The position numbers and the translations under genes were made by a program. From Chloroflexota bacterium (GTDB taxonomy: Bacteria; Chloroflexota; Chloroflexia; Chloroflexales; Roseiflexaceae), in the NCBI GenBank assembly GCA_013388755.1, contig JACAEQ010000094.1, positions 1 through 64,000 of the forward strand: 64,000 nt of DNA, given 5' to 3'. The notes beneath the pieces are model-generated. The model was not told where the DNA came from. It worked only from the letters and a program-made list of their open reading frames with translations, and ran no database searches. Of this stretch, positions 54,100-62,612 are shown one piece after another (position 1 is the stretch's first letter; each line of letters starts with the position of its first letter).

Positions 54100-55049
54100 G
54101 CATACCTCCCCGGGCGCAAGGTCGCTGTCGATTTGAGACGCGCAGCGCGAATACGTTCGCGGAGATACTCGATCGACTGATCATCAATGCGGAATTCGAT
54201 CACAACATCCGCGCGCCGGCCGGTCAATTCCTCAAGCGTCACTGCGCAGTTATGGGTTACTACCAGGTGATCGCATTCCTGTACCAGGCGGCGCACCGAG
54301 TCTGGCGAGTCGATCAGCGCGATGTCGACGCTGGCCTGCGGCTGATAACTGAGGATGATATGTTCCAGCATCTGCGCGGTGCCGGGCAATGTACACACCA
54401 GGCCAATCCGTGGCAGCGTCAGGCGCGCAATCCCCAGCCGCGACGTGGATGATGGGCGCGTATCAACACCGATGATCCGATCTCTGCAGATCGCCAGCAT
54501 GCGGGTAACTTCCGCAAGATGGTGGAACGTCGTGACTATCAGGTCATATGTTTGGGCAAATGCCTCAACATCTTGCGTCGCTTCGTCAAGCAGCCCGGCA
54601 CCGATCGGCACGCCCGTCAGCCGCGACAGATCCGCGCTGAGGGTGTCGCTGTCGTACGGGTTGCACTCAAGAAAACGGATCTTCAGGTCGGTGACGCCAT
54701 ACACCTCTTCCACCAACAGCGCCAGCTCCGCGCGCAACTGGTCGCGCCCGATCCCCGCGGACATGGCCTGCCACACCACGTCACGCGCCTGCGACCGAAC
54801 CAGATCCATGGCACTGGCGCCGTTCGCTATGTGTGCGACGACGGGTGAACGCCGCCCTGGTCGCGCGCCCAGGATGCCGAGTTGCTGGAGCGCACGGCAG
54901 GCCTTGTTCACCGTGTTGCGGTTCGCGCCGAACTCCTCGGCAAGCTGCCGCACGGGCGGCAATGGCTCACCAGCCTGGTACATGCCGGTATTGATCCGCC
55001 ACGTAAGCGCGCGCTTGACCTCTTCAGCAGTCACGCGATCTTTCATCAT
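54096..55049 (-). CDS. GntR-family transcriptional regulator
   Basis: 317-residue regulator. The N-terminal winged helix (about residues 1-75) has PLPPVRQLAEEFGANRNTVN followed by KACRALQQLG, the classic GntR helix-turn-helix. The C-terminal 230 residues are not the usual FCD, UTRA or aminotransferase domain; they alternate beta strands and helices (DLIVTTFHHLAEVTRML, RIGLVCTLPGTAQMLEHI), like the extended YtrA-type effector region. It is the first gene of the leftward galactoside operon and probably controls both arms from the shared promoter region. ATG 55049 or 55046 is likely; the frame upstream overlaps the palindromic operator region. Confidence 0.85.
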   Translation of the reverse strand: MMKDRVTAEEVKRALTWRINTGMYQAGEPLPPVRQLAEEFGANRNTVNKACRALQQLGILGARPGRRSPVVAHIANGASAMDLVRSQARDVVWQAMSAGIGRDQLRAELALLVEEVYGVTDLKIRFLECNPYDSDTLSADLSRLTGVPIGAGLLDEATQDVEAFAQTYDLIVTTFHHLAEVTRMLAICRDRIIGVDTRPSSTSRLGIARLTLPRIGLVCTLPGTAQMLEHIILSYQPQASVDIALIDSPDSVRRLVQECDHLVVTHNCAVTLEELTGRRADVVIEFRIDDQSIEYLRERIRAARLKSTATLRPGRYA

Positions 55050-55082
55050 CGGGTCACCGGTTGTGTCTGCGGTAAGGGCAGT

Positions 55083-55143
55083 CTGTCTTATTGCATATGA
55101 CATAGGACAGATGTATAGTACGCGGGAGTTGAGACTCTGTCAA
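55083..55143. promoter_or_regulatory. Overlapping divergent promoters and operator of the galactoside cluster
   Basis: Rightward: TTGCAT (55091-55096), 17 bp, TATAGT (55114-55119). Leftward: TTGACA (55143-55138), 17 bp, TACTAT (55120-55115). The two -10 elements occupy almost the same bases, so only one polymerase can bind at a time. A 28-bp palindrome centred on CATATG (55083-55110, 22 of 28 symmetric positions, ends CTGTC/GACAG) covers the rightward -35 and is a good candidate site for the adjacent GntR regulator. Confidence 0.65.
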
Positions 55144-55165
55144 GGATGCTCCACGAGGTGCGCGC

Positions 55166-56341
55166 ATGAAGATTGAGTCCGTCGAGTGGTTCTACGTTGC
55201 GATGCCGGAAGTCCAGGATATTGGTGATGGCAGCCAGGATGCGTTGCTGGTGCGTATTCAGGTTGGTGAGCATGTTGGTTGGGGGGAATGTGACGCATCG
55301 CCGTTGACCTCGATTGCAAGCTTCGTCTGCCCGATGTCGCACAGCGCCTGCAAGCCGGTTCGCGACTCAGTACTTGGCCAGCGCCTGGACGATCCGGCGG
55401 ACATCCGGCGGATCGTCGACCTGGTGCGGGCCAACAGCATGGATCTGCTGCAGGCGGATCACACATTGTCGGGCATTGACATAGCGCTCTGGGATGCGCT
55501 TGGCCGGCGCCTCGACGAGCCGGTTTTTCGCCTGCTGGGGCACCGCCATGCAACGCCGAAGTTGCCCTATGCTTCGCAGCTCTTTGGTGACACTGCCCAG
55601 GAAACGCTGCAGAAGGCGCAACGTGTGCGCGCTCTGGGTTTTCGCGCCGCCAAATTTGGCTGGGGGCCGTTCGGGAAGGGGGCGGTCGAAGCGGACATTG
55701 AACAGGTTGCCGCGGCGCGCGAAGGGCTCGGCCCGGATGGGGTGCTGCTGATTGATGCCGGCGCCATATGGCGCGATGATGTCGAACGCGCGGCGGCGCT
55801 CCTGCCTGTGCTGCAGCAATGCCGCGTCACATGGCTCGAAGAGCCGTTTACGTCCGGCGCGCTCGATGCCTACCGCCGGCTTGCGCAGCGCAGCGGCGAT
55901 GTGCGGCTGGCAGGCGGCGAAGGGTGCCACAACTACGCCATGGCCGAGCACATGCTGAAGTATGCCGGGATCGGTTACATTCAGATTGATGCCGGCCGTA
56001 TTGGCGGTATCAGCGTGGCGCGGCAGGTCGTAGATACAGCGCATGCCTGCGGCGTCACATATGTGAATCATACATTCACTTCCTATCTGGCGCTGAGCGC
56101 CTCACTGCAACCGTATGCCGGCAGCGAGGCTGACCTGATCTGCGAATACCCGGTCGAGGCATCATCGCTGGCGGTGGGGTTGACCCACGAACCAGTTGTG
56201 CCGGGGGCCGATGGCATGATCCGCGTTCCTGAACGACCGGGCCTGGGGGTTACGCCGAATCTTGACGTCCTGGCACGGTACCTGGTGGATGTCGAGATTC
56301 GCATCGGGCGACAGGTCGTGTACCGTACGCCGGCGCTGTAG
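55166..56341 (+). CDS. Enolase-superfamily sugar-acid dehydratase-like protein
   Basis: 391-residue mandelate racemase/muconate-lactonising-enzyme-type protein with an N-terminal capping domain and a C-terminal modified TIM barrel. HTLSGIDIALWDALGR near residue 98 is a family mark. The lysine of the second strand lies in FRAAKFGWGPFG near residue 165. Metal ligands are the Asp in VLLIDAGAIW, the Glu in WLEEPF and the Glu in LAGGEGC, and YVNHTF holds a possible base. Members dehydrate or racemise sugar acids. In this cluster galactonate or a related acid would fit (inference). It is expressed from the divergent promoter. Confidence 0.85.
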   Translation: MKIESVEWFYVAMPEVQDIGDGSQDALLVRIQVGEHVGWGECDASPLTSIASFVCPMSHSACKPVRDSVLGQRLDDPADIRRIVDLVRANSMDLLQADHTLSGIDIALWDALGRRLDEPVFRLLGHRHATPKLPYASQLFGDTAQETLQKAQRVRALGFRAAKFGWGPFGKGAVEADIEQVAAAREGLGPDGVLLIDAGAIWRDDVERAAALLPVLQQCRVTWLEEPFTSGALDAYRRLAQRSGDVRLAGGEGCHNYAMAEHMLKYAGIGYIQIDAGRIGGISVARQVVDTAHACGVTYVNHTFTSYLALSASLQPYAGSEADLICEYPVEASSLAVGLTHEPVVPGADGMIRVPERPGLGVTPNLDVLARYLVDVEIRIGRQVVYRTPAL

Positions 56342-56397
56342 TGGTATTATTGGGCATCCATTGCTCGCCCGATAGTCAACAGAACAGGAGCGCATCC

Positions 56398-57228
56398 ATG
56401 AGCAATGCCGGTCACGTCATGAGCATCCCCCTATGGCCAAGCGCTCCTCCCGGCACGGAGGATTGGTCGCATCAGGAGCAGGAGACCACCGGCGTCCCGC
56501 TGTTCGGCATCCGGGTCGTGCGTAATATCGTCCGGCCCGACCTGATCGCGTACCTGCCCGATCCTGCGACCGCGAGCGGAACCGCCGTGATTGTGTGCCC
56601 CGGCGGGGCGTTTCATATTCTCGCCATCGATCATGAAGGGCACGATGTGGCGCGCTGGCTGGCGACACGCGGCATGGCAGCGTTTATTCTGCGCTATCGT
56701 CTCCAGCCGACGGCAGTGGACGACGAGGAATTCGCGCGCGAGATGCAGGCGCGCATGAGCGACCCGGTACAGGTGCATCAACTGATGCGTCGCATTGCGC
56801 CACTCTCGATCGCCGATGGCCTGCAGGCAATCCGCGTCGTTCGCCGCCACGCCGCTGTGTGGGGCATCGCGCCAGAGCGGGTCGGCATCATGGGATTTTC
56901 GGCCGGCGGCGTGGTCACGACCGGCGTCGCAACCGGCTACGATACCGAGACGCGCCCCGCGTTCGCTGCGCCAATCTACACCGCGCCGTGGGAACATGGC
57001 GCCGTGCCCGCCGATGCGCCGCCACTCTTCCTTGCACTGGCCGCCGATGACGCCATGGCGGTTGGCGCCAGTCTGCCGCTGTTCAGTGCATGGCGAGCGG
57101 CAGGATGTCAGGCGGAACTGCACATCTATGCCGGTGGTGGCCATGGCTTCGGCATGTTCCGCCAGGGCATCCCGACCGATGATTGGATTGAGCGTTTCGG
57201 TGAGTGGCTGCGTGCACAGGGATGGTAG
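56398..57228 (+). CDS. Alpha/beta-hydrolase esterase
   Basis: 276-residue esterase/lipase-type alpha/beta hydrolase. The N-terminal IPLWPSAPPGTEDW and the oxyanion-hole region AVIVCPGGAFHILAIDHEG, then WLATRGMAAFILRYRL, are those of the BD-FAE/acetyl-xylan-esterase-like group. The nucleophile serine is in GIMGFSAGG near residue 165. The acid Asp is in ALAADDAMA and the histidine in GGGHGFG near residue 250. It may deacetylate sugars or open a lactone in this cluster (inference). ATG 56398 follows AGGAG. It starts 57 bp after the dehydratase gene and is followed by the DLH-family gene. Confidence 0.87.
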   Translation: MSNAGHVMSIPLWPSAPPGTEDWSHQEQETTGVPLFGIRVVRNIVRPDLIAYLPDPATASGTAVIVCPGGAFHILAIDHEGHDVARWLATRGMAAFILRYRLQPTAVDDEEFAREMQARMSDPVQVHQLMRRIAPLSIADGLQAIRVVRRHAAVWGIAPERVGIMGFSAGGVVTTGVATGYDTETRPAFAAPIYTAPWEHGAVPADAPPLFLALAADDAMAVGASLPLFSAWRAAGCQAELHIYAGGGHGFGMFRQGIPTDDWIERFGEWLRAQGW

Positions 57229-57256
57229 GAGTTCTGAACCAGAGGAAGGAAGCCCC

Positions 57257-57949
57257 ATGAGCATTGTGACCCGGTCGATCAGCTTCCCCGCCAATGGCGG
57301 CGAGGCACAGGGATTTCTGGCCGCGCCGGATGGCCCGGAGCCGCGTGGCGCGGTGGTTGTTATCCAGGAGTGGTGGGGCCTTGACGCGCACATCCAGGAT
57401 GTCGCGCGGCGCTTTGCCGCAGAAGGCTACGTGGCCCTCGCGCCCGACCTCTACCACGGTGCCGTGACCCACGAACCGGACGAAGCGCGCAAACTGGCCA
57501 TGGCGCTCCAGATCCCGGAAGCAGTGAAAGAAATGGCCGCTGCGGCGGCCTATCTTGCGGCGCGACCGGATATCCAGCCGCGTAAGGTTGGCGTGATCGG
57601 CTTCTGCATGGGAGGAAGCCTGGCGCTGGTGCTGGCGGCGAACTCACCGCATATCGGCGCCGTGGCGTCCTTCTATGGCGGTCGCGAGGTTCCGGAGGAT
57701 CAACTCCGCGCCATTACCGCGCCGGTGCTGGCAATCTTCGGTGAGGCCGACGAGGGCATCCCGCCCGAACGCCATGCGCTGCTGGATCGTGTGTTCACCG
57801 ATACCGGCCTGCTCCATGCGATCTATGTCTACCCTGGCGCGCCGCACGCCTTCTTCAACGATGCCCGTCCGGAGGTATATCGCCCGCTGGCGGCCCAGGA
57901 CGCCTGGGTGCGCACGCTGGCATGGTTCGAAAAGTACCTGCATGCGTGA
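57257..57949 (+). CDS. Dienelactone hydrolase family protein
   Basis: 230-residue alpha/beta hydrolase of the dienelactone hydrolase family. The nucleophile cysteine is in VIGFCMGGSLA near residue 116, with a Glu in VVIQEWWGL near residue 38, Asp in FGEADEGIP and His in PGAPHAF, the full DLH triad arrangement. Members hydrolyse dienelactone or other lactones and esters. ATG 57257 is preceded by GAAGGA. It starts 28 bp after the previous esterase gene and ends the rightward arm of the cluster. Confidence 0.93.
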   Translation: MSIVTRSISFPANGGEAQGFLAAPDGPEPRGAVVVIQEWWGLDAHIQDVARRFAAEGYVALAPDLYHGAVTHEPDEARKLAMALQIPEAVKEMAAAAAYLAARPDIQPRKVGVIGFCMGGSLALVLAANSPHIGAVASFYGGREVPEDQLRAITAPVLAIFGEADEGIPPERHALLDRVFTDTGLLHAIYVYPGAPHAFFNDARPEVYRPLAAQDAWVRTLAWFEKYLHA

Positions 57950-58013
57950 ACGGGATGCGCCATGACGGGAATCGCTGTCAGATACCCAGGGGCTCAACCG
58001 GCCACGTCTGCAC

Positions 58014-58080
58014 GTGTCCTGCTTCGCGAGGTTCGCGCACCGTGTGTCCTCCAGGTCATTGCGAGCGCAGCGAAGCAAGC
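58014..58080. repeat. Family A repeat, truncated copy
   Basis: The flank CCTGCTTCGCGAGGTTCGCG and the core start GTCATTGCGAGCGCAGCGAA (from 58055) match copy 2. The right half is missing. It lies in the 184-bp gap before the aminotransferase gene. Confidence 0.6.
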
Positions 58081-58133
58081 CCCCATCAGAGAGTGGAGAT
58101 TGATCATCGCACCGCGTTTCTTCCATCAGTAGT

Positions 58134-59420
58134 ATGACCATGACACGGAACACGGAACTTGCTGCGCGCGCCGCGCGGGTCATTCCCGGCGGCGTCAATT
58201 CCGGCCTGCGCCGGATGCCCTGGCCAATCGCGATTGCCAGCGCTCACGGCGCGCATTTCACAGACGCCGATGGCACAGAGTACCTCGATTATCACGCCGC
58301 GTTCGGGCCGGTGCTTCTGGGTCATAATCATCCGCGCGTCAACGCCGCTGTGCGCGCCGTGACCGGATGCCTGGACATTACCGGGATCGGCGTCACCGAG
58401 GGCGAGGTTGAACTGGCGGAAACGATTCAGCGCCATGTTCCCTCTGCCGAGCGTGTATTGCTCACCAACACCGGCAACGAGGCGACATTTGCCGCATTGC
58501 GCCTGGCCCGCGCCGTCACCGGGCGCACAAAGATCATCAAGTTTCAGGGGACATACCACGGCTGGCATGATGCTGTGGCGATGAACGTGCTCAGCCCGCC
58601 CGAAAAACTGGGTCGGCACGATCCGCTTACATCTGGCATGGCGCCCGGGATCGTCGAACAGACGATTGTATTGCCGTTCAACGACATCGAAGCCGTGGAC
58701 GGGGCCGTGCAACACCACGGCGAGCAGATCGCCGCGATGATCGTCGAAACCATCCCGCACAACATGGGATGCGTGCCACCACGCCCTGGGTTCCTCCATG
58801 CCCTGCGCGACATCTGTACGCGCCACGGCATCGTGTTGATCTTCGATGAAGTGATCACCGGGTTCCGTCATGGGATCGGCGGCTATCAGAAGATCGCCGG
58901 GGTGACACCCGATCTGAGTACCTTTGCCAAAGCCATGGCCAACGGTTACCCGATCGCCGCTATCGTCGGGCGCGCCGATATGATGGATCGCTTCGGCCCT
59001 GGCGGTGGTGTCTTCTTCGCCGGTACCTACAACGGCCATCCAGTTGGCGTCGCTGCTGCGCTCGCCACGATTGCCGAACTCGAAGACGGCAGTGTTCACC
59101 GCCATTGCTTCGCGCTCGCCGAACGCCTTGCCGCCGGTCTGCGCCAGATTGCGCACGATCTTGGCATCCCGCTGACCGTCGCGCAGTTCGGTTCAATCTT
59201 CACACCCTACTTCCTCGATGGCCCTGTCGAGCGCTATGACGACTTGCTGGCGAACCATACCGCGCGCGATCTCTATTTCCGCCGCGCCATGTGCGAACGC
59301 GGCATCTTCATGCTGCCGGTGGCGCTGAAGCGCAGCCATGTCAGCGCCGCCCATACCAACGCCGACATTGACCGGACGCTGGAGACAGCGCGTGATGTGC
59401 TGCGGGCGATGCCGGCGTAA
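58134..59420 (+). CDS. Class III aminotransferase (GSAM-like)
   Basis: 428-residue PLP enzyme of aminotransferase class III, closest in pattern to glutamate-1-semialdehyde aminomutase: RVIPGGVNSGLRR near residue 15, GPVLLGHNHPRVN near residue 61, TNTGNEATFAALRLARA near residue 106, FQGTYHGWHD near residue 136, LIFDEVITGFR near residue 237 and the PLP lysine in STFAKAMANGYP near residue 267. True HemL proteins conserve somewhat different N-terminal residues, so it could be a paralogue acting on another amino compound. ATG 58134 or 58140. No heme or other pathway gene is adjacent. Confidence 0.85.
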   Translation: MTMTRNTELAARAARVIPGGVNSGLRRMPWPIAIASAHGAHFTDADGTEYLDYHAAFGPVLLGHNHPRVNAAVRAVTGCLDITGIGVTEGEVELAETIQRHVPSAERVLLTNTGNEATFAALRLARAVTGRTKIIKFQGTYHGWHDAVAMNVLSPPEKLGRHDPLTSGMAPGIVEQTIVLPFNDIEAVDGAVQHHGEQIAAMIVETIPHNMGCVPPRPGFLHALRDICTRHGIVLIFDEVITGFRHGIGGYQKIAGVTPDLSTFAKAMANGYPIAAIVGRADMMDRFGPGGGVFFAGTYNGHPVGVAAALATIAELEDGSVHRHCFALAERLAAGLRQIAHDLGIPLTVAQFGSIFTPYFLDGPVERYDDLLANHTARDLYFRRAMCERGIFMLPVALKRSHVSAAHTNADIDRTLETARDVLRAMPA

Positions 59421-59561
59421 CTGTTCATGGCAGGGGCGCGGGGGAGGCCCCCGAAATGGTGAATCGGCGGCGGGAAGGACGCCACACGCGCCAGCATCGC
59501 CGCTCCGCCGATGGAAAAACACTCTTTCCGGGAAGAGTGTGACCGGTTGCAGCCCGACGGG

Positions 59562-59581
59562 ATATTGACAAACTTCAATAT
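59562..59581 (+). promoter_or_regulatory. ArsR operator before arsR
   Basis: ATATTGA (59562-59568), six bases, TCAATAT (59575-59581), a perfect inverted repeat. The same element with the same spacing is found before arsM. It overlaps a TTGACA that could be the -35 of arsR. It lies 32 bp before the arsR start. Confidence 0.8.
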
Positions 59582-59613
59582 GCATGATACCCTTCGCTTG
59601 CGGAGGAAGAGGT

Positions 59614-60063
59614 ATGGCAAGAGAATCGCTGGTTGAACGTATGCCGGGTACGCGCTGTTGCGCAGGCGACATCGCGCCACTACTCGATCCGGTGGAAGCG
59701 CAGCGGTTGAGCGATGATTTTCAGATCCTCGGGCATCCGGTGCGATTGCAGATCTTGGATGTGCTGGCGCGGCATGCCGGCCAGGTCTGCGTCTGTGATC
59801 TTGAGGCGGCGGTTCCGGTGAAACAACCCACGGTTTCGCACCACCTGCGCCTGTTGCGCGAGGCCGGGCTGGTTGATGCCGAGCGTCATGGCCAGTGGGT
59901 CTACTACTTTATTCGCCAGGATGTGTTTGCTGGCCTGCGTGCGCGCGTGGCGCGGGCGCTTGCCGCGCTATGCAACGTGCAACAACCTGGCGCTCCGGTG
60001 GTGCGTGCGGCAAACGGGAATGCAGGCGCGTCCCCGGATCACGGTTGCTGCTCGCCGCTGTAG
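59614..60063 (+). CDS. arsR: ArsR-family arsenite-responsive repressor
   Basis: 149-residue ArsR/SmtB winged-helix repressor. The helix alpha-3 metal site VCVCDL near residue 61 is the type 1 arsenite-binding motif (Cys-x-Cys). The recognition helix region is KQPTVSHHLRLLREAGLVDAER. Additional cysteines at the N-terminus (RCCAGD) and C-terminus (HGCCSPL) could add ligands. It binds its operators without arsenite and leaves when arsenite is bound. ATG 59614 follows GGAGG. It autoregulates through the operator at 59562 and should also repress arsM. Confidence 0.93.
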   Translation: MARESLVERMPGTRCCAGDIAPLLDPVEAQRLSDDFQILGHPVRLQILDVLARHAGQVCVCDLEAAVPVKQPTVSHHLRLLREAGLVDAERHGQWVYYFIRQDVFAGLRARVARALAALCNVQQPGAPVVRAANGNAGASPDHGCCSPL

Positions 60064-60081
60064 GCTGACCGGCGGTTTTTT
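60053..60081 (+). terminator. Terminator of arsR
   Basis: CGCCG (60053-60057) pairs with CGGCG (60070-60074), followed by G and six T (60076-60081). It overlaps the arsR stop, so arsM depends mainly on its own promoter. Confidence 0.6.
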
Positions 60082-60142
60082 GCGGCGAGCGCTTCCCGCT
60101 CGGTACTATTACGTCAGGCAGTATATTGAATATCTTCAATAT
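60080..60142 (+). promoter_or_regulatory. arsM promoter with ArsR operator
   Basis: TTGCGG (60080-60085), an 18-bp spacer and TACTAT (60104-60109). The inverted repeat ATATTGA-6-TCAATAT at 60123-60142 lies over the start of transcription and the ribosome site region, a classic repression position. Confidence 0.72.
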
Positions 60143-60155
60143 GAAGGAGGAACCC

Positions 60156-60989
60156 GTGTCGTTACCCGTTCAATCCCCCGATGCCGTCAAGGCGCAGGTG
60201 CGTGAACACTACGCGCAGCGCATCCAGACCGGTTCGTGCTGTGGATCGCCGGCGGCGTGCGGCGACAGCGTGGCGACCGAAATCGCCCTCTATGGTGCAG
60301 AGACGATTACGACCCTGGGCGAAGGTGTGATTACCACCTCATTCGGCTGTGGCAACCCGATTGCGCTGGCCTCGCTGACGCCGGGTGAAATCGTGCTCGA
60401 CCTGGGTTCGGGCGGCGGGCTTGATGTGCTCCTTGCGGCACAGCGGGTCGGTCCCGAAGGGTATGTGTACGGCCTTGACATGACCGATGAGATGCTGGTT
60501 GTTGCTCGCCGTAATGCTGAAAGGGCAGGCGCGACGAACGTCGAGTTTCTCAAGGGAGACATCGAGCATATCCCGCTGCCGGGCAACACCGTTGACGTCA
60601 TTATCTCGAATTGTGTCATTAACCTGAGCCCGGACAAGGGCCAGGTGCTGGGAGAGGCCTTTCGTGTACTCAAACCCGGCGGGCGGCTGGCCGTCTCCGA
60701 CATTGTGATCGACGGCGACCTGAGCGGTTTGCCGGTGAGCGAGGAGCAGATCCGCAGCGCTCTGAGCTGGGCCGGATGCATCGCCGGTGCGCTCACGATT
60801 GATGAATATCGCCGCTTCCTCACCGAAGCCGGCTTCAGCGACATCCGCGTGGAGATACAGCATCGCTACGCCGCTGAGGACTTTCTGAGCGATGCGCCGC
60901 AGGAACTGGCTTCATTGCCGGCGGATGCCATCGCACAGCTTGTGGAGCGCTTTACCAGCAGCAGCATCACTGCGCGCAAGCCACACTGA
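60156..60989 (+). CDS. arsM: Arsenite S-adenosylmethionine methyltransferase
   Basis: 277-residue ArsM that methylates arsenite with SAM. The SAM site is VLDLGSGGGLDVLLAAQRVG near residue 81. Conserved arsenite-binding cysteines appear in SCCGS near residue 26, SNCVINLSPDK near residue 151 and WAGCIAGALT near residue 203. GYVYGLDMTDEML is typical. Start is GTG 60156, with AAGGAGG just upstream; the longer frame begins inside the operator. It is convergent with arsJ, only 6 bp between the stops. Methylation gives volatile or exported methylarsenicals. Confidence 0.93.
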   Translation: MSLPVQSPDAVKAQVREHYAQRIQTGSCCGSPAACGDSVATEIALYGAETITTLGEGVITTSFGCGNPIALASLTPGEIVLDLGSGGGLDVLLAAQRVGPEGYVYGLDMTDEMLVVARRNAERAGATNVEFLKGDIEHIPLPGNTVDVIISNCVINLSPDKGQVLGEAFRVLKPGGRLAVSDIVIDGDLSGLPVSEEQIRSALSWAGCIAGALTIDEYRRFLTEAGFSDIRVEIQHRYAAEDFLSDAPQELASLPADAIAQLVERFTSSSITARKPH

Positions 60990-60995
60990 TACGCG

Positions 60996-62294
60996 CTACT
61001 CGCCGCCGTCGCCGAACGCCAGCGGCACGGCGGCGCCCACCGGGCGGCGTGGCAGCATGATCGAGATCAGCCCGGCCGCCACAACGAACCCGACTGCGAA
61101 CCATAGACAGCCGATCAGCCCCCAGACCTGGTAGACTGCGCCGGAGAGAACAGTGCCGGCCAGGCGACCGAGCGCGTTTGCCATGTAGTAGAAGCCGACC
61201 CCCATGGCGGCTTTGTCGCTGTCGGTGTAGGCCAGGATGAGGTAGGAATGTACCGATGAGTTCATCGCGAAAATGATGCCGAAGGCGATCAACCCGGCGA
61301 TGATCACGAGCGCCGGTTCGATGCCACTCGCGAGCGCGAGCGCGATCCCGGCGGGAAATGCTGCCAGGGCGAAGGCCAGCCACATTGCTGTCTGGCCATC
61401 CGGCACGGCGCCGTGGGCCATGCCTGCTGCGTCAACATGCATGCGCCGCTTGATCACACCCGGCGCGGCGGCCTGCACGATACCATAGCCGATGACCCAG
61501 ATTGCCAGGAAGCCGCCAACCTGCCAGAAGTTCCAGCCAAGCGCGCTGTAGAGAAACACCGGCAATCCGACGACGAACCAGACATCACGGGATGCGAAGA
61601 GGAACACACGCGCTGCCGCCAGGATGTTCACTGCGCGATTATGTGAAAACATCTGGCGGAACTTTGCCTTCTTATTGGCCGTACCCAGATCGCCGCGCAT
61701 CAGCACTGCCGCGACGATCAGCGCCGTCGCAACCAGGCCGGCCAGGATGAACAGCGCCGGGCGAAACCCGACCAGGTACAGGAGCAGGCCACCGACAAAG
61801 AAGCCGACCCCTTTGAGCGCATTCTTCGATCCGGTGAGGATCGCCACCCACTTGAACAACGTGGATTGCGCATCTTCCGCGACGACTACCTTGATCGCGC
61901 TCTTGCTGCTCATCTTGGTCAGATCCTTGGCGATGCCGGAGAGGGCCTGCGCCGCCATGACGTATGGCACCGTCAGCCATGCCGAGTCCGGCAGCGCGAG
62001 CATGCCCAGCGCCACGAACTGGGTGCCGAGGCCGGCGAACAGCGTGGTCTTGAGGCCCATGCGCGCCGCCAGGTACCCACCGAACAGGTTGGTGACGACG
62101 CCAAAGATCTCGTAGAACAGGAAGAGCATGGCCACTTGAAACGGCGTGTACCCGAGCTGGTTGAAATAGAGCAACACCAGCATGCGAATGGCGCCATCGG
62201 TCAGCGTATCGGCCCAGTAGGCGCCAGTGACCAGGATGTAATTGCGCAGGTTGCCAGTCTTTGCCGGCGCTGCTGCAACATGTGCGGTTGTCAT
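60996..62294 (-). CDS. arsJ: ArsJ organoarsenical efflux permease (MFS)
   Basis: 432-residue major-facilitator protein with about 12 helices. It begins with NYILVTGAYWADTLTDGAIR and includes GVVTNLFGGYLAARMGLK and ALSGIAKDLTKMSSKSAIK, sequences characteristic of ArsJ. ArsJ exports 1-arseno-3-phosphoglycerate, which is made from arsenate by a partner GAPDH; a GAPDH gene lies directly upstream on the same strand, the known arsJ-gapdh pairing. Export removes arsenate after the unstable product leaves the cell. The 318-bp gap to the GAPDH gene holds two repeats, so co-transcription is possible but not certain. Confidence 0.9.
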   Translation of the reverse strand: MTTAHVAAAPAKTGNLRNYILVTGAYWADTLTDGAIRMLVLLYFNQLGYTPFQVAMLFLFYEIFGVVTNLFGGYLAARMGLKTTLFAGLGTQFVALGMLALPDSAWLTVPYVMAAQALSGIAKDLTKMSSKSAIKVVVAEDAQSTLFKWVAILTGSKNALKGVGFFVGGLLLYLVGFRPALFILAGLVATALIVAAVLMRGDLGTANKKAKFRQMFSHNRAVNILAAARVFLFASRDVWFVVGLPVFLYSALGWNFWQVGGFLAIWVIGYGIVQAAAPGVIKRRMHVDAAGMAHGAVPDGQTAMWLAFALAAFPAGIALALASGIEPALVIIAGLIAFGIIFAMNSSVHSYLILAYTDSDKAAMGVGFYYMANALGRLAGTVLSGAVYQVWGLIGCLWFAVGFVVAAGLISIMLPRRPVGAAVPLAFGDGGE

Positions 62295-62313
62295 GGCATC
62301 TCCACGCTTAGCT

Positions 62314-62467
62314 GCCTATCCGAACACCTCTCCACCCCGTGTCATTGCGCGGAGCGTCAGCGACCGCCTGCGGCGAGCGACGTGTGGCTGACGCATGCTC
62401 CGCGCGCACCGGGAGCTTGCGTCGCGTCGCGCGCAATGCCACCCGACCATCCGTTCTTCGAATAGGC
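62314..62467. repeat. Family A repeat, copy with intact termini
   Basis: 154 bp bounded by GCCTATCCGAA (62314-62324) and TTCGAATAGGC (62457-62467), 10 of 11 inverted. Inner GTCATTGCGCGGAGCG and CGCGCAATG arms match copy 1. It is the same length as copy 1 within one base, which supports a discrete element. Confidence 0.75.
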
Positions 62468-62510
62468 ACGCAGTGCACTACCTTGCACAGAAGGCTTGAC
62501 GCACCGCACA

Positions 62511-62587
62511 GCCCCCGCCCAACCTCCCCCCGCTGGATGGAGGAGCCAGACTCTCTCCCCCGGCGGGGGAGGGCCGGGGTGGGGGCG
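62511..62587. repeat. Family B palindromic repeat, copy 2
   Basis: GCCCCCGCCC...GGGTGGGGGCG outer arms and CCCCCCGCTGG...CCGGCGGGGG inner arms. Same block order as the element at 49927-49995. Confidence 0.65.
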
Positions 62588-62612
62588 ACGGGCTTCTTCG
62601 AAACGTATTAGC

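Noticed and set aside
58104-59156. 350-codon minus-strand frame opposite the aminotransferase gene
   Set aside because: Antisense shadow; the plus-strand protein has all class III motifs.
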